A stretch of 64,000 nt of DNA, from contig OY735237.1 in assembly GCA_963457665.1 (NCBI GenBank), positions 5,007,832 to 5,071,831 on the forward strand, in the 5' to 3' direction. Positions 1-10,620 of this stretch are shown here, in pieces (position 1 is the first letter of the stretch; every line of letters begins with the position of its first letter). This stretch comes from Thysanoteuthis rhombus. Taxonomy: Eukaryota; Mollusca; Cephalopoda; Oegopsida; Thysanoteuthidae. Both the position numbers and the translations under genes were made by a program. The notes beneath the pieces are model-generated. The model searched no databases, was not told where the DNA came from, and saw nothing but the letters and a program-made list of their open reading frames with translations.

Positions 1-11
1 CCATTTTTAGA

Positions 12-72
12 GTCTTTGGTTTGATTCGGCCATGAATTGAACCTTCACTCTACCGCTGAGCCACAGTGATCA
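12..72 (-). repeat. tRNA-like SINE fragment
   Basis: Read on the minus strand this holds an A-box-like stretch (TGGCTCAGCGGTAGAGTG) and, a few bases later, a B-box-like GGTTCAATTC. The spacing between the boxes is far too short for a tRNA gene, so this is a degenerate tRNA-derived SINE head rather than a functional tRNA. Confidence 0.4.
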
Positions 73-1190
73 GTATATTGATAAGATGTGAACATCAATT
101 TACACTATTAAAAGTTTTGAAATAGTGAACAATTAAATCTCTAAGTAAATAAGAGAATGTAATGATACCACTCAAACTCCACACACACACATATATATCT
201 ATATATATATATATATATGTATAAAGCTTTACATCTTTAAATACTAAATATATAAAAAAAAAATCTTTTCCCCAAATTTGTCATTTATGTCTCAATATCT
301 GTTTATATAATTTATGTAGTTTCTATAGTGGTACTATGTGTTAATTTTTCATCAGTTGTTCATCATGTAACTGTTGTATTAACTTTGCTCCTTAGTTGTG
401 ATTAAGCTATAGTTCTAATATATAGCCTTATTTTATTACTTTTAGGACCATGTTATAATACATATAGTTATTTCATACAGGGTATTATCATAATGTATTG
501 TATATGGATGTTATTTTGTATACTACACATCATTTGACCTTTTGAAACCAAGGGTTTATTTATCTAGATGATCCTGAAAAATGTATTTGTTGATAAGGGA
601 TAAGTAACAACAGATAAGACAAAAAACGAGTCACTTCTATCACATATATCAGTTTCAATTTAACTTATGACACCATCATGAAGAATGTCAGTTATTCAGG
701 AGAAAAAAAATATGTATATGATCTCACTGGAAAGCAAATTATATTTTATAGAGATTTCATAAAATTAAATAAGAGGGGCATACACTCCCTGACTGATAGG
801 GTCTGCACACACAAAATGATCTAAAAGGGCTAATTTGTGTGAATTTAGTATAAAATTGCTTGTTCCCCTTAGTTGAATATGCCAAAATTAACCTTTAGGG
901 ATAACCAGAGGTCAGCACTATCCTATGATTATTCTGGGATCAAGTTACCATTGTATACAAATTTGTGGCCAATAGGGTGCAACTGTTTCGGAGTTAATGA
1001 ATGGCTTCCAGTCTATCTCTACAGACAATGAAATGTTTCCTCCTGGGTGCATGCCTGGACAAGGTGCATGGAGAACTTGACTCCCCTTTAGGCCTAGCTG
1101 ATGTTAGGGTGGTTCTACTGCCTGGTTTTAGAATCCAAGTTCACACTAGTTGTTTTTGTAAGACTAGAGAGCCCAATCTCCCCATTTATT
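73..1190. other. AT-rich intergenic stretch with one microsatellite
   Basis: No coding exon or recognisable transposon was seen. A short (CA)n(TA)n array lies near 178-222. The open frame starting at 1,001 overlaps a dispersed repeat and has no domain that I recognise. Confidence 0.5.
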
Positions 1191-1194
1191 TTAC

Positions 1195-1345
1195 TCATAG
1201 CTGTGGGGGGAGATGGATTCATGCCTTTCCCAAGGGCTTTGATGCTGAGTGAAGATAAACAGCCCTAACTGGAGTTTGAACTCTGGTTGCCAATTCCATT
1301 GTCCTTGCTGTTATCGCTATGCCAATCGTCTCTCCAAGAGTCTAT
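1195..1345 (-). repeat. Dispersed tRNA-related SINE fragment (family with AAGGCATGAATCCA)
   Basis: The minus strand reads a tRNA-like head (GGCATAGCGATAACAGCAAG, then AGTTCAAACTCCAG) followed by a body containing TTGGGAAAGGCATGAATCC. The same body recurs near 9,030-9,130, 19,585-19,690, 29,385-29,480 and 57,295-57,420, so it is a repeat family; each copy is diverged. Confidence 0.5.
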
Positions 1346-1420
1346 AAAAGATATAGTAAAAAATATTTGTCTGGTTAGTTTATTAATTTTCATATATATA
1401 CATATATGTTTATATACACC

Positions 1421-1757
1421 CAAGAAATGGACATATTTGGTCTGACAGAATGAATTATAAATTGTGTTCTATTTTATAAAAACCTATTTGAAATGATTTC
1501 CTGTCATTACACAGTTGATATATTGTTCAATTTAGACAATATAAATAGAATAAAAAGTTGAAGAAAATAGAGGTTTGCTACTGGAATCGCACCTGCCACT
1601 AATAGGGTAGCCGTAGTGATACTCTTACTATTGGCAGCTGCTTAGCTCAATGATGAGAGCATCACTACATTGAAGTGGCTACCCTATTGGTGGCAGGTTC
1701 GATTCCAGCAGCAAACCCATTTTCTTCAACTGTTTATTCTATATACGTTGTCTAAAT
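1421..1757 (+). repeat. Palindromic (foldback) element with an internal tRNA-like domain
   Basis: The left arm (about 1,535-1,625) is repeated as its reverse complement at about 1,655-1,752, with a roughly 30-bp spacer. The spacer and right arm hold a tRNA-like unit (1,634-1,711): CTTAGCTCAATGATGAGAGC as A box and GGTTCGATTCC as B box. The upstream 1,421-1,530 part (TCTGACAGAATGAATTATAA and onwards) recurs near 17,930-18,410, 23,590-23,735, 48,795-49,065 and 50,712-50,785. A (TG)/(TA)n array follows immediately. It could be a foldback MITE that captured a SINE, or a SINE copied into hairpin form. Confidence 0.65.
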
Positions 1758-1828
1758 ATATACATGTATGTGTGTGTGTATGTATATGTGTATATATATG
1801 TGTGTGTGTATGTATATGTGTATATATA

Positions 1829-1873
<45 letters not shown>
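1758..1873. repeat. (TG)n/(TA)n microsatellite
   Basis: Mixed GT-rich and TA dinucleotide runs directly abut the palindromic element. The apparent reading frame across it is low-complexity and not a gene. Confidence 0.9.
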
Positions 1874-1877
<4 letters not shown>

Positions 1878-2228
1878 TCTTTTCTAATAAGAATCATACC
1901 AGAAATTTTGTGAGGAATAAATAGACATTATAATATGTACATTTTAGTTAAATATATACATTTTTTTCTTTAAGAAATCCTCCCCACCCACTCATGTTTT
2001 TGTTTTTGTTTTCCTTTTTCTTTTTTCCTTTTTCTTATTCTTTTTCTTTTTCACCAAAGCAAAAAAAGAAAATACTCTCAACCTTTTAGTCGGTATCTAC
2101 AAATATAGCATTAATGGAAAAGGAAGCAAAAATGTTTCACCTTTTTTACTGAAGTTTTGAAGGTTTACTTTGTGACTGTTAACTTGATTTATTAGTTATG
2201 GTTAAGAACAAAAGAGAAAAATGGATTT

Positions 2229-2229
<1 letters not shown>

Positions 2230-2262
<33 letters not shown>
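2230..2262. repeat. (TA)n microsatellite
   Basis: About 15 TA units, next to a dispersed repeat. Confidence 0.95.
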
Positions 2263-2660
2263 CATACCTGTTGATAATACTAGCCTTAATTCCTGACCAC
2301 TGATACTCCTCTTTTTCTTCAGTTGAGAAACTCAGGGTACTCAGCTGAAAAAATATTCTGGCGCTGGTTTGACTGCCAAAATACTCTAAAAAGATGCTTA
2401 AAATGGTCAAAATGTTTTGGCAACTTTTGCATTAAGTGATTTTCGCACTGCCAAAGTTTATTTGTCAAAGACAAGATTCCATCCGAGATTTAGCATCCTT
2501 TCATATGCCTATTCTGTCAGTAACACTTTTCCTAATTTCTAACCATTAACAATTCCCCCCTCCTTTTTTTTTATTCATGAGTTTCTGTACTTGTCTTTGG
2601 TGAAATCATGAGCAATGCATTTACATCTTATATTGGAACTTTTTTTTTTGATTTCTGACA
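2263..2660 (+). repeat. Dispersed repeat shared with 40,548-40,690
   Basis: Segments such as CCTATTCTGTCAGTAA, a CTTTTTCTTCAG stretch and AGCAATGCATTTACAT occur in the same order near 40,555-40,680 inside the first MINPP1 intron. No coding capacity is visible, and the element class is unknown. Confidence 0.4.
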
Positions 2661-2691
2661 TGCTAAAGCAAACCAATAAATAAAATTAACA

Positions 2692-2778
2692 AAGCCCTGC
2701 TGTGATTTGAACATCTGACCTGCAGATCAGCAGGCAAGTAGCTGTTCCATTAAGCCAAACTTACTCTGTATGAATATT
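2692..2778 (-). repeat. tRNA-like SINE fragment
   Basis: The minus strand has a TGGCTTAATGGAACAGC A-box-like stretch and a TGTTCAAATCAC B-box-like stretch at roughly tRNA spacing. The arms do not pair well, so this is a degenerate SINE head and not a tRNA gene. Confidence 0.4.
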
Positions 2779-3224
2779 GGACGAAATTAAGTTAAACAAC
2801 AACCAACCCAAGCAAGCAGCAGGTGTAGCTTAAGTGGCTGCCGTTGGTTAAGACTTTATTCTCCTGCTGGCTTCTGCTTTTGCTTACATCCAATGTGTTA
2901 TAATGCATAAAACCAAATGAAGGTCAGAAGAGTGTGTTGAAACAATCCATAATTTTTCCATACACAACATGAATAAGCCTGTTATTTTTTATGGGTGCTA
3001 TACTAGTATTAATGTATAATGCTTTTAGCATTTGATATTTCACCAATATTTGTAATCATTTAAGTGAATGTAAGTTCTGATATATTTGTTTGATAAATCC
3101 TAATCATGATATCACAGGTAACGTAAATAGCTATTTATTAACTTGGATATTTAGCAAGCTTAGTTCAGTATAGCATGAAGCCAAATTTGGTTTTGAATGA
3201 AGGGGTAGGAAGAGTGTGTTCTGC

Positions 3225-3330
3225 CAAATTTTCAAGTGGGGAGGGCTTGCCTGCTTAGAAAATCAACACGGCTTTTTACTTGGGCTGCCACACCGACCTC
3301 TGGTACTGACATAATTAGACATGACTATTG
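3225..3330 (+). repeat. Dispersed repeat copy (shared with 10.2 and 10.5 kb)
   Basis: This shares an ordered string of short matches (GCCTGCTTAGAAAATCA, GGCTTTTTACTTGGGCT, ACCGACCTCTGGTACTG) with two copies at 10,185-10,310 and 10,470-10,610. It is probably SINE-derived; no coding frame is conserved. Confidence 0.5.
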
Positions 3331-4718
3331 TTTTTCAAATACCATGGTGATGATGATTGACAATATTCTGCTGCCGTTGTTGTTGAAACAAATAACAGTA
3401 TTCCATTCTCCTCCATTTGAAGCCACTGCATCTTTTCCCTTGTGAGCATCCTTAACTCCCTCTGTGTCTTGCCAGGTCTCAATGTTCCCAGTCCAGTGTA
3501 CTTGAGGTCTGCTCACAGCTTACCAAGCAAATCTGTACAATGACGGTCTTTCTTCAACTTGTAATTGTTGGCCTCGACCATTGCGAATTTCAGGGCTCTT
3601 TGTGTAGTTGTTTCTTCATTCTCTGGTCTCTTGAATGCACACCATGTTGGTGTTAAAGGGTTCACAGTCTTCTAGCCTTTTTACTGCTTATAATACCATC
3701 TATTTATATAATGAACAATGCGACCTTTTCTGGTTGTTTCTCTGTTTGTAGAGATAGATTCACTTGTATGCTAGGTGATAGCAATCAGGACTAACACTCT
3801 TTATCACTAAAAGTGGAATAGGTCATGTATAAGTACAGCTATAATACATTGGAGTTTGATTGGTCAAGATCAACTTCAGATATCATATCTTAAGTTAAGT
3901 ATTACAACTTTCCATTTTTGAAGAGTACTAACAAAGAATCATGGTTATAGAAGCTTACACAACTATACAACAATTTTATGTATTATAATAAGTTGCGGAA
4001 TTTTTTCTGTTTGTTTTTTTTCTTTATTTCTCAGTCTGCAATGCATACTAAAAGAAAGATAAAATTAATTGAATATACTTTTAAAAATTATTTAATCTAT
4101 AAAGTGTTGCAGCTTTAAGGCCTAAAGATCACTTCATAAATTTTAAATCTATTTATTTGTTCATGTATTCAATTATGTGTGCATCATGGAAGTCAGTAAT
4201 AAATCTATTAATTACAAAAAAACACATGGCAGTTAATGAAAGATGTTCAGAAAGTTACACAGAAATAGGTCTCACCATAATACGAATGAAATATTCTTGG
4301 GATGATAAACAGTTATTTACATTGGAACGATTTCGGGGATATCTGTATATGTGTGTGAATTTAAGTGCATCCATGAATTTTTTCATGTTTACGGTACTGG
4401 ACCCTTTATTACGCATCTAGAAAACCAGAATTATCAGAAAACTGGCTATTTTTTAATTCGGCAGGCTTCGTAATAGTTCACAGCTTGACCACACTTAGTT
4501 CTAGTTTTCGTGATGTAAAATTGTTCTCAGATGAAGATTAGTAAATGAACATTGATTCAACAGTTTTTTAAATGGATTAATTTCATTTACTTTCTTCTAT
4601 TTACATTTCATTGTTTATTTTACATTTTATGAATTTAAATGAAGATCCAACTGACCTGGTTTTGTAACAACTAATTGAAATCATTTTTTTTTTTTTCCTC
4701 CTTTTTTTTCTTTTTCAG
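3331..4718. other. Presumed intron or upstream flank, no exon found
   Basis: This AT-rich stretch lies upstream of the terminal exon at 4,719. Short open frames occur (for example 4,157-4,420), but none shows recognisable homology or convincing splice sites. It ends in a long T/C tract and CAG that forms the acceptor of the next exon. Confidence 0.45.
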
Positions 4719-5070
4719 GTTATTGGCCCCACATGAATTGCTGATGACCAACACTTTATGGCTGAATGCACATGTTGGTGTTGGGCTCTACATCTACACA
4801 AGAAAACACATGGTGACTGTCCCAGTCTATAAGAAAATTCTCTTCAGTTCTTTTGGAACAGTGGTATTCAACTTTGGGTCCGTGCTAATCTGGGCCTCGG
4901 CCAAATCCTTGCTGCCAGAAAATACAACCCTTCGAGTTCTTGTGGGGATCGCCTCCAGTGCCGCCGCCTTGTATTTGGGCAAAGAGTACCTGGACCACGT
5001 TGAAAAAATCTCTACAGTCACTGAAATCACCGAAATAGAAGAAAAACCAGCAGTTACAGAAGACAAATGA
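4719..5070 (+). CDS. Terminal coding exon of an unrecognised small two-pass membrane protein
   Basis: A strong 3' splice site (long T/C tract ending TTTTTCAG at 4,718) precedes 116 codons ending in TGA at 5,068-5,070. The first base completes a split codon. The peptide begins LLAPHELLMTNTLWLNAHVG, followed by a basic segment (YTRKH), a first hydrophobic segment (FNFGSVLIWASA), a short loop (LLPENTT), a second (LRVLVGIASSAAALYLG), then an acidic Glu/Thr-rich tail ending TEDK. The mixed composition and codon structure look like real protein, in contrast to the low-complexity frames around it. The upstream exons are not identifiable, so the N-terminus is missing. An in-frame Met at 4,744 would allow a 108-residue protein if the upstream exon is non-coding. 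I do not recognise the family; a small organelle or ER membrane protein is a guess from the topology only. Confidence 0.7.
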
Positions 5071-5577
5071 GAGAGCAAAAACAAGAGAGAGATTTACAAT
5101 TTGAAATGATGTTATTAACAAGTAACTCTAGAATGTTTAAATTTTCTTCTTGGAAAGATCTAAATCGAAAGTTCTTGACTTGAACAACCAGTGTAGTTTT
5201 TGGAGAATTAAGTACTGGAAGAATTTTTTTTTTTCTTTTTTTTTCTTTTTTTTTTCTTCCACACAAAAACAAAGAAATATGAAAAACAATGAAATATCAT
5301 TGCTAAAAAGAAAAAAATTGAATTTGAAAAATTAAAAAATCATACACAAAACTTTTTTTTTTTTTTTTTTGTCTTGGATAATTCCTGTTTACGGTATTTT
5401 TTAATGTAAGGCTTTCAAAAAGAAAATCCTTGTCTTTCCTGTTCTGACCCATTATTGGAATAGAATGTGTCAATGCTTGTAAAAAAAAAAAATGTATTCA
5501 AAAATTTAATAGTTTATAAAAGTGAAGGAAAATTTTTTTTTTCCAAATTTCTATCTCAATACTTCTTGGCGGAATGG
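5071..5577 (+). other. Probable 3' UTR of the 4,719 exon
   Basis: AT-rich sequence follows the stop codon, with several A or T homopolymers. ATTAAA at 5,331-5,336 is one possible polyadenylation signal, and AATAAA at about 6,304-6,309 is another if the UTR is long. Which one is used cannot be told from sequence. Confidence 0.4.
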
Positions 5578-6029
5578 TTTAAATCAGTGGTTCTTAGAGT
5601 CCCCGGTCACTCTCCTTAACTTTCGATCCCAGATTTCCTCGGCTGTTCTGAATTGTCATCTAATCATTTTTTCACCATTATACTTTTCATCATACATTTA
5701 TCCCCTGACTGAAATTCCTTCACTGGGAGCCAAGTGGCTCCCATTTGAGAATCACTTTTCTTTTGCAATGTTTGTGCATTTTGTAAGTTTAGCTTAGTCT
5801 GGCACAAGGCCACAAATATATCTGTGCTTCAGTTTAGCACCATGGTTCTCAGGTTACTCTCATCTGCTTGTGATTCCTGATTCTCTCAATTTCTCTTTCA
5901 TTTCGAGTTGTTACTTAGCAATTTTTTTTTTCACCAAACGTTTCTCCTTTGGCTAAAATCCCCTGCCCCCTGGTATTCCCCTTTCTCTCTGGAGCCAAGT
6001 GCCTCCCATTCAAGAATCACTGATTTAAG
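5578..6029. mobile_element. hAT-like non-autonomous element (MITE), internally duplicated
   Basis: The ends are inverted repeats of about 19 bp: TTTAAATCAGTGGTTCTTA at the left, and at the right CAAGAATCACTGATTTAAG, whose complement reads nearly the same. CAGTGGTTCT is a typical hAT-superfamily terminus. The interior contains a second diverged copy (GGAGCCAAGTG..CTCCCATT..AGAATCAC occurs at about 5,727-5,755 and 5,990-6,020), which suggests a tandem or nested pair. A clean 8-bp target duplication was not seen. There is no transposase frame. Confidence 0.5.
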
Positions 6030-6496
6030 TCTAGCAAATATATTTTCTCCCCATTTTTTTCGGGAGGGGGGGGGGCGGATATTTCAAAACCAAATCCTTC
6101 ACATTTCCTGATAAGAGTTTTTAAATCTCTCTTCTTTTTTTTTTTTTTCTTAAAGAAAAAAATCTCTATGCATTGATTGTGGCTGGTTTTGTTGTTGCAG
6201 TGAAATATAGGTTAGCAGTTACCTGGCTCTCTCTCTCTTGTGTCTTGTGTGTGAACTTTATTAAATGATGATACTGGGCAAGGTTCTGTACTTTGGCAAT
6301 GAAAATAAATCTTCCATGGAGCCACTGACATACCGAAAGTAGTATTCATTTATCAACATTGGCTACCATATATGGACTCTCTCTGGAAATCTTCTGTTAC
6401 TTACCCACATACAGATACATGAATATGTACATATTTATGTAGTTACATATATGCACACACATTCCTGCATATACACTCATACAAATACTCTCACAC

Positions 6497-6630
6497 ACAC
6501 ACTTATATATCTAGATGCGCACACACTTATATAGCTAGATGCGCACACACTTATATAGCTAGATGCGCACACACTTATATAGCTAGATGCGCACACACTT
6601 GTATAACTAGATGCTCACACTTATATAGAC
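6497..6630. repeat. 24-bp minisatellite, about five units
   Basis: Tandem units of about 24 bp built on CTAGATGCGCACACACTT occur between AC-rich flanks. The middle units are nearly identical, and the outer ones are diverged. Confidence 0.9.
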
Positions 6631-8284
6631 ATATACTGATAGAACCATGCACACACTCATAGATATGCACGTAAACATTCATACACATTTGTAATAAGGT
6701 GCTAACAATACTTTTACAATACTTCATCTAATAAATAATAAATTATTCAAATTTCATGGTTGAAACAAAACTTCTTTTTCTTCTTTTTATTTTAAAGATT
6801 CTGAAATTGTAAAATCCTTGAAATATTTTGGATTTATATTTTTATTTACTATTTTGAAATCAAAACTGTCTGGAGCGTGAATCCCTCTTCACACTGGGAT
6901 TCGTATGTAAAGTACCTGAAAAATACAAGCTGTCCTAATATTATGCCGGAGATGTGTTCCTAGAGGAGGCGGAGTAAACAAAATTGGCGCACAATCAATC
7001 TACCAGTTATTATCTTGACACTATGACTCTTATTGCCTTAGCTTTGCATTGATTGGTTGAAATTGCACCAGTGGTGCCACTAGTGGTGAAAATATGAACT
7101 ATAGCCACATTCACAAAAATTTTTAATTTTTTGAAGAAAAGATTTGGGCAAATTTCAAATCAGCATTATTGTCAATCATTGTAAATCGAACCAGCATAAA
7201 ATCAGGGATACCTGTAGTTGAAATTCTAAGATAAGATTTAAAATTCAACTTCCAAATCATATATATATATATGTAATAAGAGCCGTGTCAGTGACATTTG
7301 ATTGTATCAGTAGCTGCCCTCAGTCCCTTTCCCTTCCTACCCTTGTATTCAACTACCTAACTTTATTTTCTCCATTTCTCAGATGTAATGCTGTCACCTC
7401 AACCCATAGACCTACCACAAACCTTGACCTTCCTGGTATAATGTACATGATGTGTCCAGGGACAATTGTAGCGAAAGAGGGTTGGTGCATACTTAACAAC
7501 TCAATTCATGGGCCTATCCGAAAACATGGCTTTTACAGTATAATGCACTGGGTGATTTTTGAAGCAAAATGTTTTTTGGGAAAAGATATGGTGGGAAATG
7601 TAATAATGTTTCTGTGCAGAGACATACATATATAATACATAGAGAAGAATAAAAAGAGAAACACTCTTGGGCCATTGTATGCTGTGATTGGTCAGAACCT
7701 CATAACTTAAACAAATCAATATCATATTCAGAGTCAAGTTAACATTAACTCAATTATTAGTTAAACCTAATATATTGTATAGTTATTAGGAATAATAATT
7801 GATAAAATGTATCAGTTGATTGATAACAAAAATGTATTGAATATTTATAAGTAATAAAAATGCTGTAATTCACTTTTTTGTTTATATTCTACTTATATAA
7901 TATGACGCATGATGAACTCCATTTTCTTTCTGTAACATATGTCAAGGGAGATTAAATGCTAATTGTTGGGTAGCCTCCCTTATTTATTTATTTGCAAATG
8001 TTTAAAAATAATCCAGGTTCATTCTAGTTGAACTTGAAGAAAATCCAGAGCAACCAGATATTTTTTGTATTTATTCAAGTCTAGTGCGACTGTTTTAAAA
8101 AAAAATAAAAAATAAGGCCCCATTTTTCAAAGGTATTGGTAAACTAATTGATGGATAAAAAAAATGTACACTTGAATATCTGAATTTATGGATGGGAATT
8201 TGTTAGTTGTAACTAAAATTTGGGATATATTGATGAGTTGGGGTGATAAATGTTTGGGTGGGTAAGAGGTATAAGGTAGACATG
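6631..8284. other. Unassigned AT-rich stretch
   Basis: No exon, RNA gene or recognised transposon was seen. The 116-codon frame at 7,285-7,635 has no family resemblance that I recognise and lacks a flanking splice or promoter signal. Confidence 0.5.
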
Positions 8285-8700
8285 TATTTCAACTTCATGA
8301 CAAACTTACACATTTGTCCAATTCTTTCCTTTCACCTGCACATTTTTTATTGATTCTAGCATCAAAAATTGATAAAAAGAACATTTTCAGTACATGCTTT
8401 TCTATTTTCATTTTAAGAAAGGTAAAAATGCAACTCAAATGCCAAAAATTGATTTTGTGCATATTCTAGAGGAGGTAATGTGTTGATTTGCTGCTGTACA
8501 ATGTTTCACAGTCGAGTAGGCCAGTTGAGGTTGATAGTTAATCACATAAAGATATTAGGTGAGAGTCAATGTAACATGATGCAGGATTTAGCTAATATAC
8601 TTGTATATCCAAATCAAGTATTGAAAATCATTTGCACCAATTTGGTTATATTAGTCACTTGTTGCTCATAATATAAGAAAGAAACCAATCAACCCCAGAA
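8285..8700 (+). pseudogene. Mariner transposase fragment (N-terminal part)
   Basis: Reading across frames gives SRPVEVDS, then CISKSSIENHLHQFGYISHL. These match the region just after the DNA-binding helix-turn-helix of mariner transposases (SGRP.EVD .. HTAIENHLKQLGY). The same segment occurs at 31,250-31,720 and 57,660-58,000. Stops and frameshifts show it is dead, and the catalytic domain is absent. Confidence 0.55.
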
Positions 8701-8984
8701 AATCAGACTTTGTGAAGTTAGGAATGCTATATCTCTTGGTCAAGTAGAAAAATCTTGCATAGCAGACCATATATGAAGAGAGAAAGTATCACTGTGATAA
8801 GATCCGTATGTTAGGGGTCATTACTGGAAGGTGTAATTATTGAAAGATGCTGTATACATCTAGTGAGTAAGTAAGTAAGTAGCACCCTTATGCTGCCTAT
8901 GGCTTTACCCATTCCTACTTAGGCTTTTCTTATCACATTATTATTTAGTCAGCCTGTTCAATATGTGGAATAGACTTAGTGGGG

Positions 8985-9130
8985 AAAAGCACCTGAAATA
9001 GCATCACTCACTTCACTCTGCACTATTTTCCCTATAGCTAGGGAGAAGACAGTGTCATGCCTTTCCAAAGATTGTCAGTGAAAAATCAATGCAAACTGCC
9101 CCAGCAGGAGTTCATTCTTCACACGGCCTC
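8985..9130 (-). repeat. SINE-family fragment (AAGGCATGAATCCA family)
   Basis: A diverged copy of the repeat at 1,195-1,345: the plus strand reads TCATGCCTTTCC and, 35 bp on, GCAAACTGCCCCAGCAGGAG, the body and head of the same family. Confidence 0.4.
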
Positions 9131-9589
9131 CCCTCACTACAACCTGTGTACATCTACCTTGCATATTAATGTATGTTGAGTCTATGGATTTCTTGGATTA
9201 ATTAGGAAGGTATTAGGGAGCAACTTCATTTTGTGTTATACACTTTGCTGTGAACTTTGGCTCAATCAGTGTTGACATCTGAAAGACATATTTGTGTGCA
9301 AGTTTGAATGCCAAAGGTGCTAAATAAAAAAAATAGCCAAAACAAAGAAAAATGGCCAAAATAACCAAACTAATTCAGTGATTTTTTTTTTTCTTTTTTC
9401 TTTTTTTTTTTTTTACACTGTCAAAATTTAGCACGAAAAATCCTTAAAAATCCTTAACCCATTGTACCTGAAAAAGAATCAAAACTGGAAGTGGGTTGAT
9501 CCAGTTGGTATATTTTTTCTTCATTTGTTTACTATTAACTGATTTGCACTTCTGAAAGAAAAAAAAGAAGATCTTTTTCCTCCCTTATG

Positions 9590-9965
9590 GATTGTATGCC
9601 TGACAAAGGCTGTAGAATGGATCAGCTGGAAAGTGATAAAAACATAGAGTGCAAATGTCCAAACAACTCTTTGAATCTTGATAAGATTTAAAAATCAGAA
9701 AAGATGTTTTCCTGAAGAAGGCTGTAGAATAGATCAGTCAGTATGTTCCAATAATGATGAAAAGCAACACAAAGAATTCTATTGTTCAAACAACTCTTGG
9801 CATCATGATGACTCATCTCAAAATTACACATTTTTTACGTATGGATCGTACACGTTAGGAAGGCTGTTGAATGGATGGGCCCAAACATTGTGATAACAAC
9901 AAAAGCAACGCAAAGAATGAGATCAATAGTCTGAACAACTCTTAGTATCCATTAAGTGAATCAAT
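9590..9965 (+). repeat. Three tandem units of a dispersed repeat (GAAGAAGGCTGTAGAAT family)
   Basis: GGCTGTAGAATGGATCAG-like starts occur at about 9,608, 9,719 and 9,862, each followed by AACAACTCTT about 80 bp later. Related copies lie at 25,330-25,525, 59,765-60,070 and, more diverged, 62,670-63,750. The frame at 9,678 is a by-product. Confidence 0.6.
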
Positions 9966-10079
9966 ATTCACACTGAATAATTGTCCTTAAAATATTTTTG
10001 AGAGATATTATATCAGTTGCTGTTGGCAGATTAATAAATGTATGTTTTGTCATTTCAAAAATTGTCCGTCTAATGATAG

Positions 10080-10135
10080 TTTATACTTACTAAGCCTAGC
10101 TAAGTCTGGCACAAGGTTAGGTTGAGAGGAAAATA
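10080..10135 (-). repeat. SINE 3' fragment (GGCCTTGTGCCAGACTAAG family)
   Basis: Reading minus, AACCTTGTGCCAGACTTAGC recurs with small changes near 5,795-5,815, 12,330-12,355, 49,150-49,190 and 60,115-60,150. Nothing beyond the shared motif can be said. Confidence 0.4.
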
Positions 10136-10184
10136 TTAGGAAGATTGTGTTGCACTAATATTCCACCTAGCCAAGCTAAGCTAA

Positions 10185-10620
10185 GTAAATATTTACTAAG
10201 TAGAAAGAGCCTGTCTGCCTTAAAAAAACAGCATTTCAAATCCTGGCTTTTTACCTGGGCTTGAACACCGACCACTGGTGTCGCAATCCCAAGAGAAGAG
10301 AAGAGAAGAGTAGTGATATCTACTTAGCTTAGCTGAATACTCAATTCGATAGAACTAACTTGCTCCTAAAACTGCAATGTGGCCCTATGCTCCACAAGGA
10401 GTCTTCAAGATGAAAAACAAAGCTTAGTCAAGTACTGCACAATGGCAAATAAGAAATGACTGTAAGAAGATTGTGTAGCACCAATCTTTTAAGTGGGCTA
10501 AGCCTGCTTTGAGAATCAGCATTCAAAATCCTGACCTTTACCTTGGCTTGAACACCAACCTCTGGCACCTGTAGGAATAACACGACTACCTCGGCCACAA
10601 GACCGGCTTATCTTCTGATG
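10185..10620 (+). repeat. Two copies of a SINE-like repeat
   Basis: Two direct copies (about 10,185-10,310 and 10,470-10,610) share AGCATTCAAAATCCTG-like and TTGAACACCAACCTCTGG-like strings with each other and with 3,225-3,330. The copies are separated by an unrelated 160 bp. Confidence 0.5.

Noticed and set aside
4157-4420. 87-codon plus-strand frame upstream of the terminal exon
   Set aside because: No recognisable domain and no donor that would join it in phase to 4,719 could be made out with confidence.
7285-7635. 116-codon plus-strand frame
   Set aside because: No family resemblance and no splice or promoter context; length is within chance for this much sequence.
9590-9965. CRISPR-like array
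   Set aside because: Units are long, diverged and repeated elsewhere as a dispersed element; the sequence is clearly animal.
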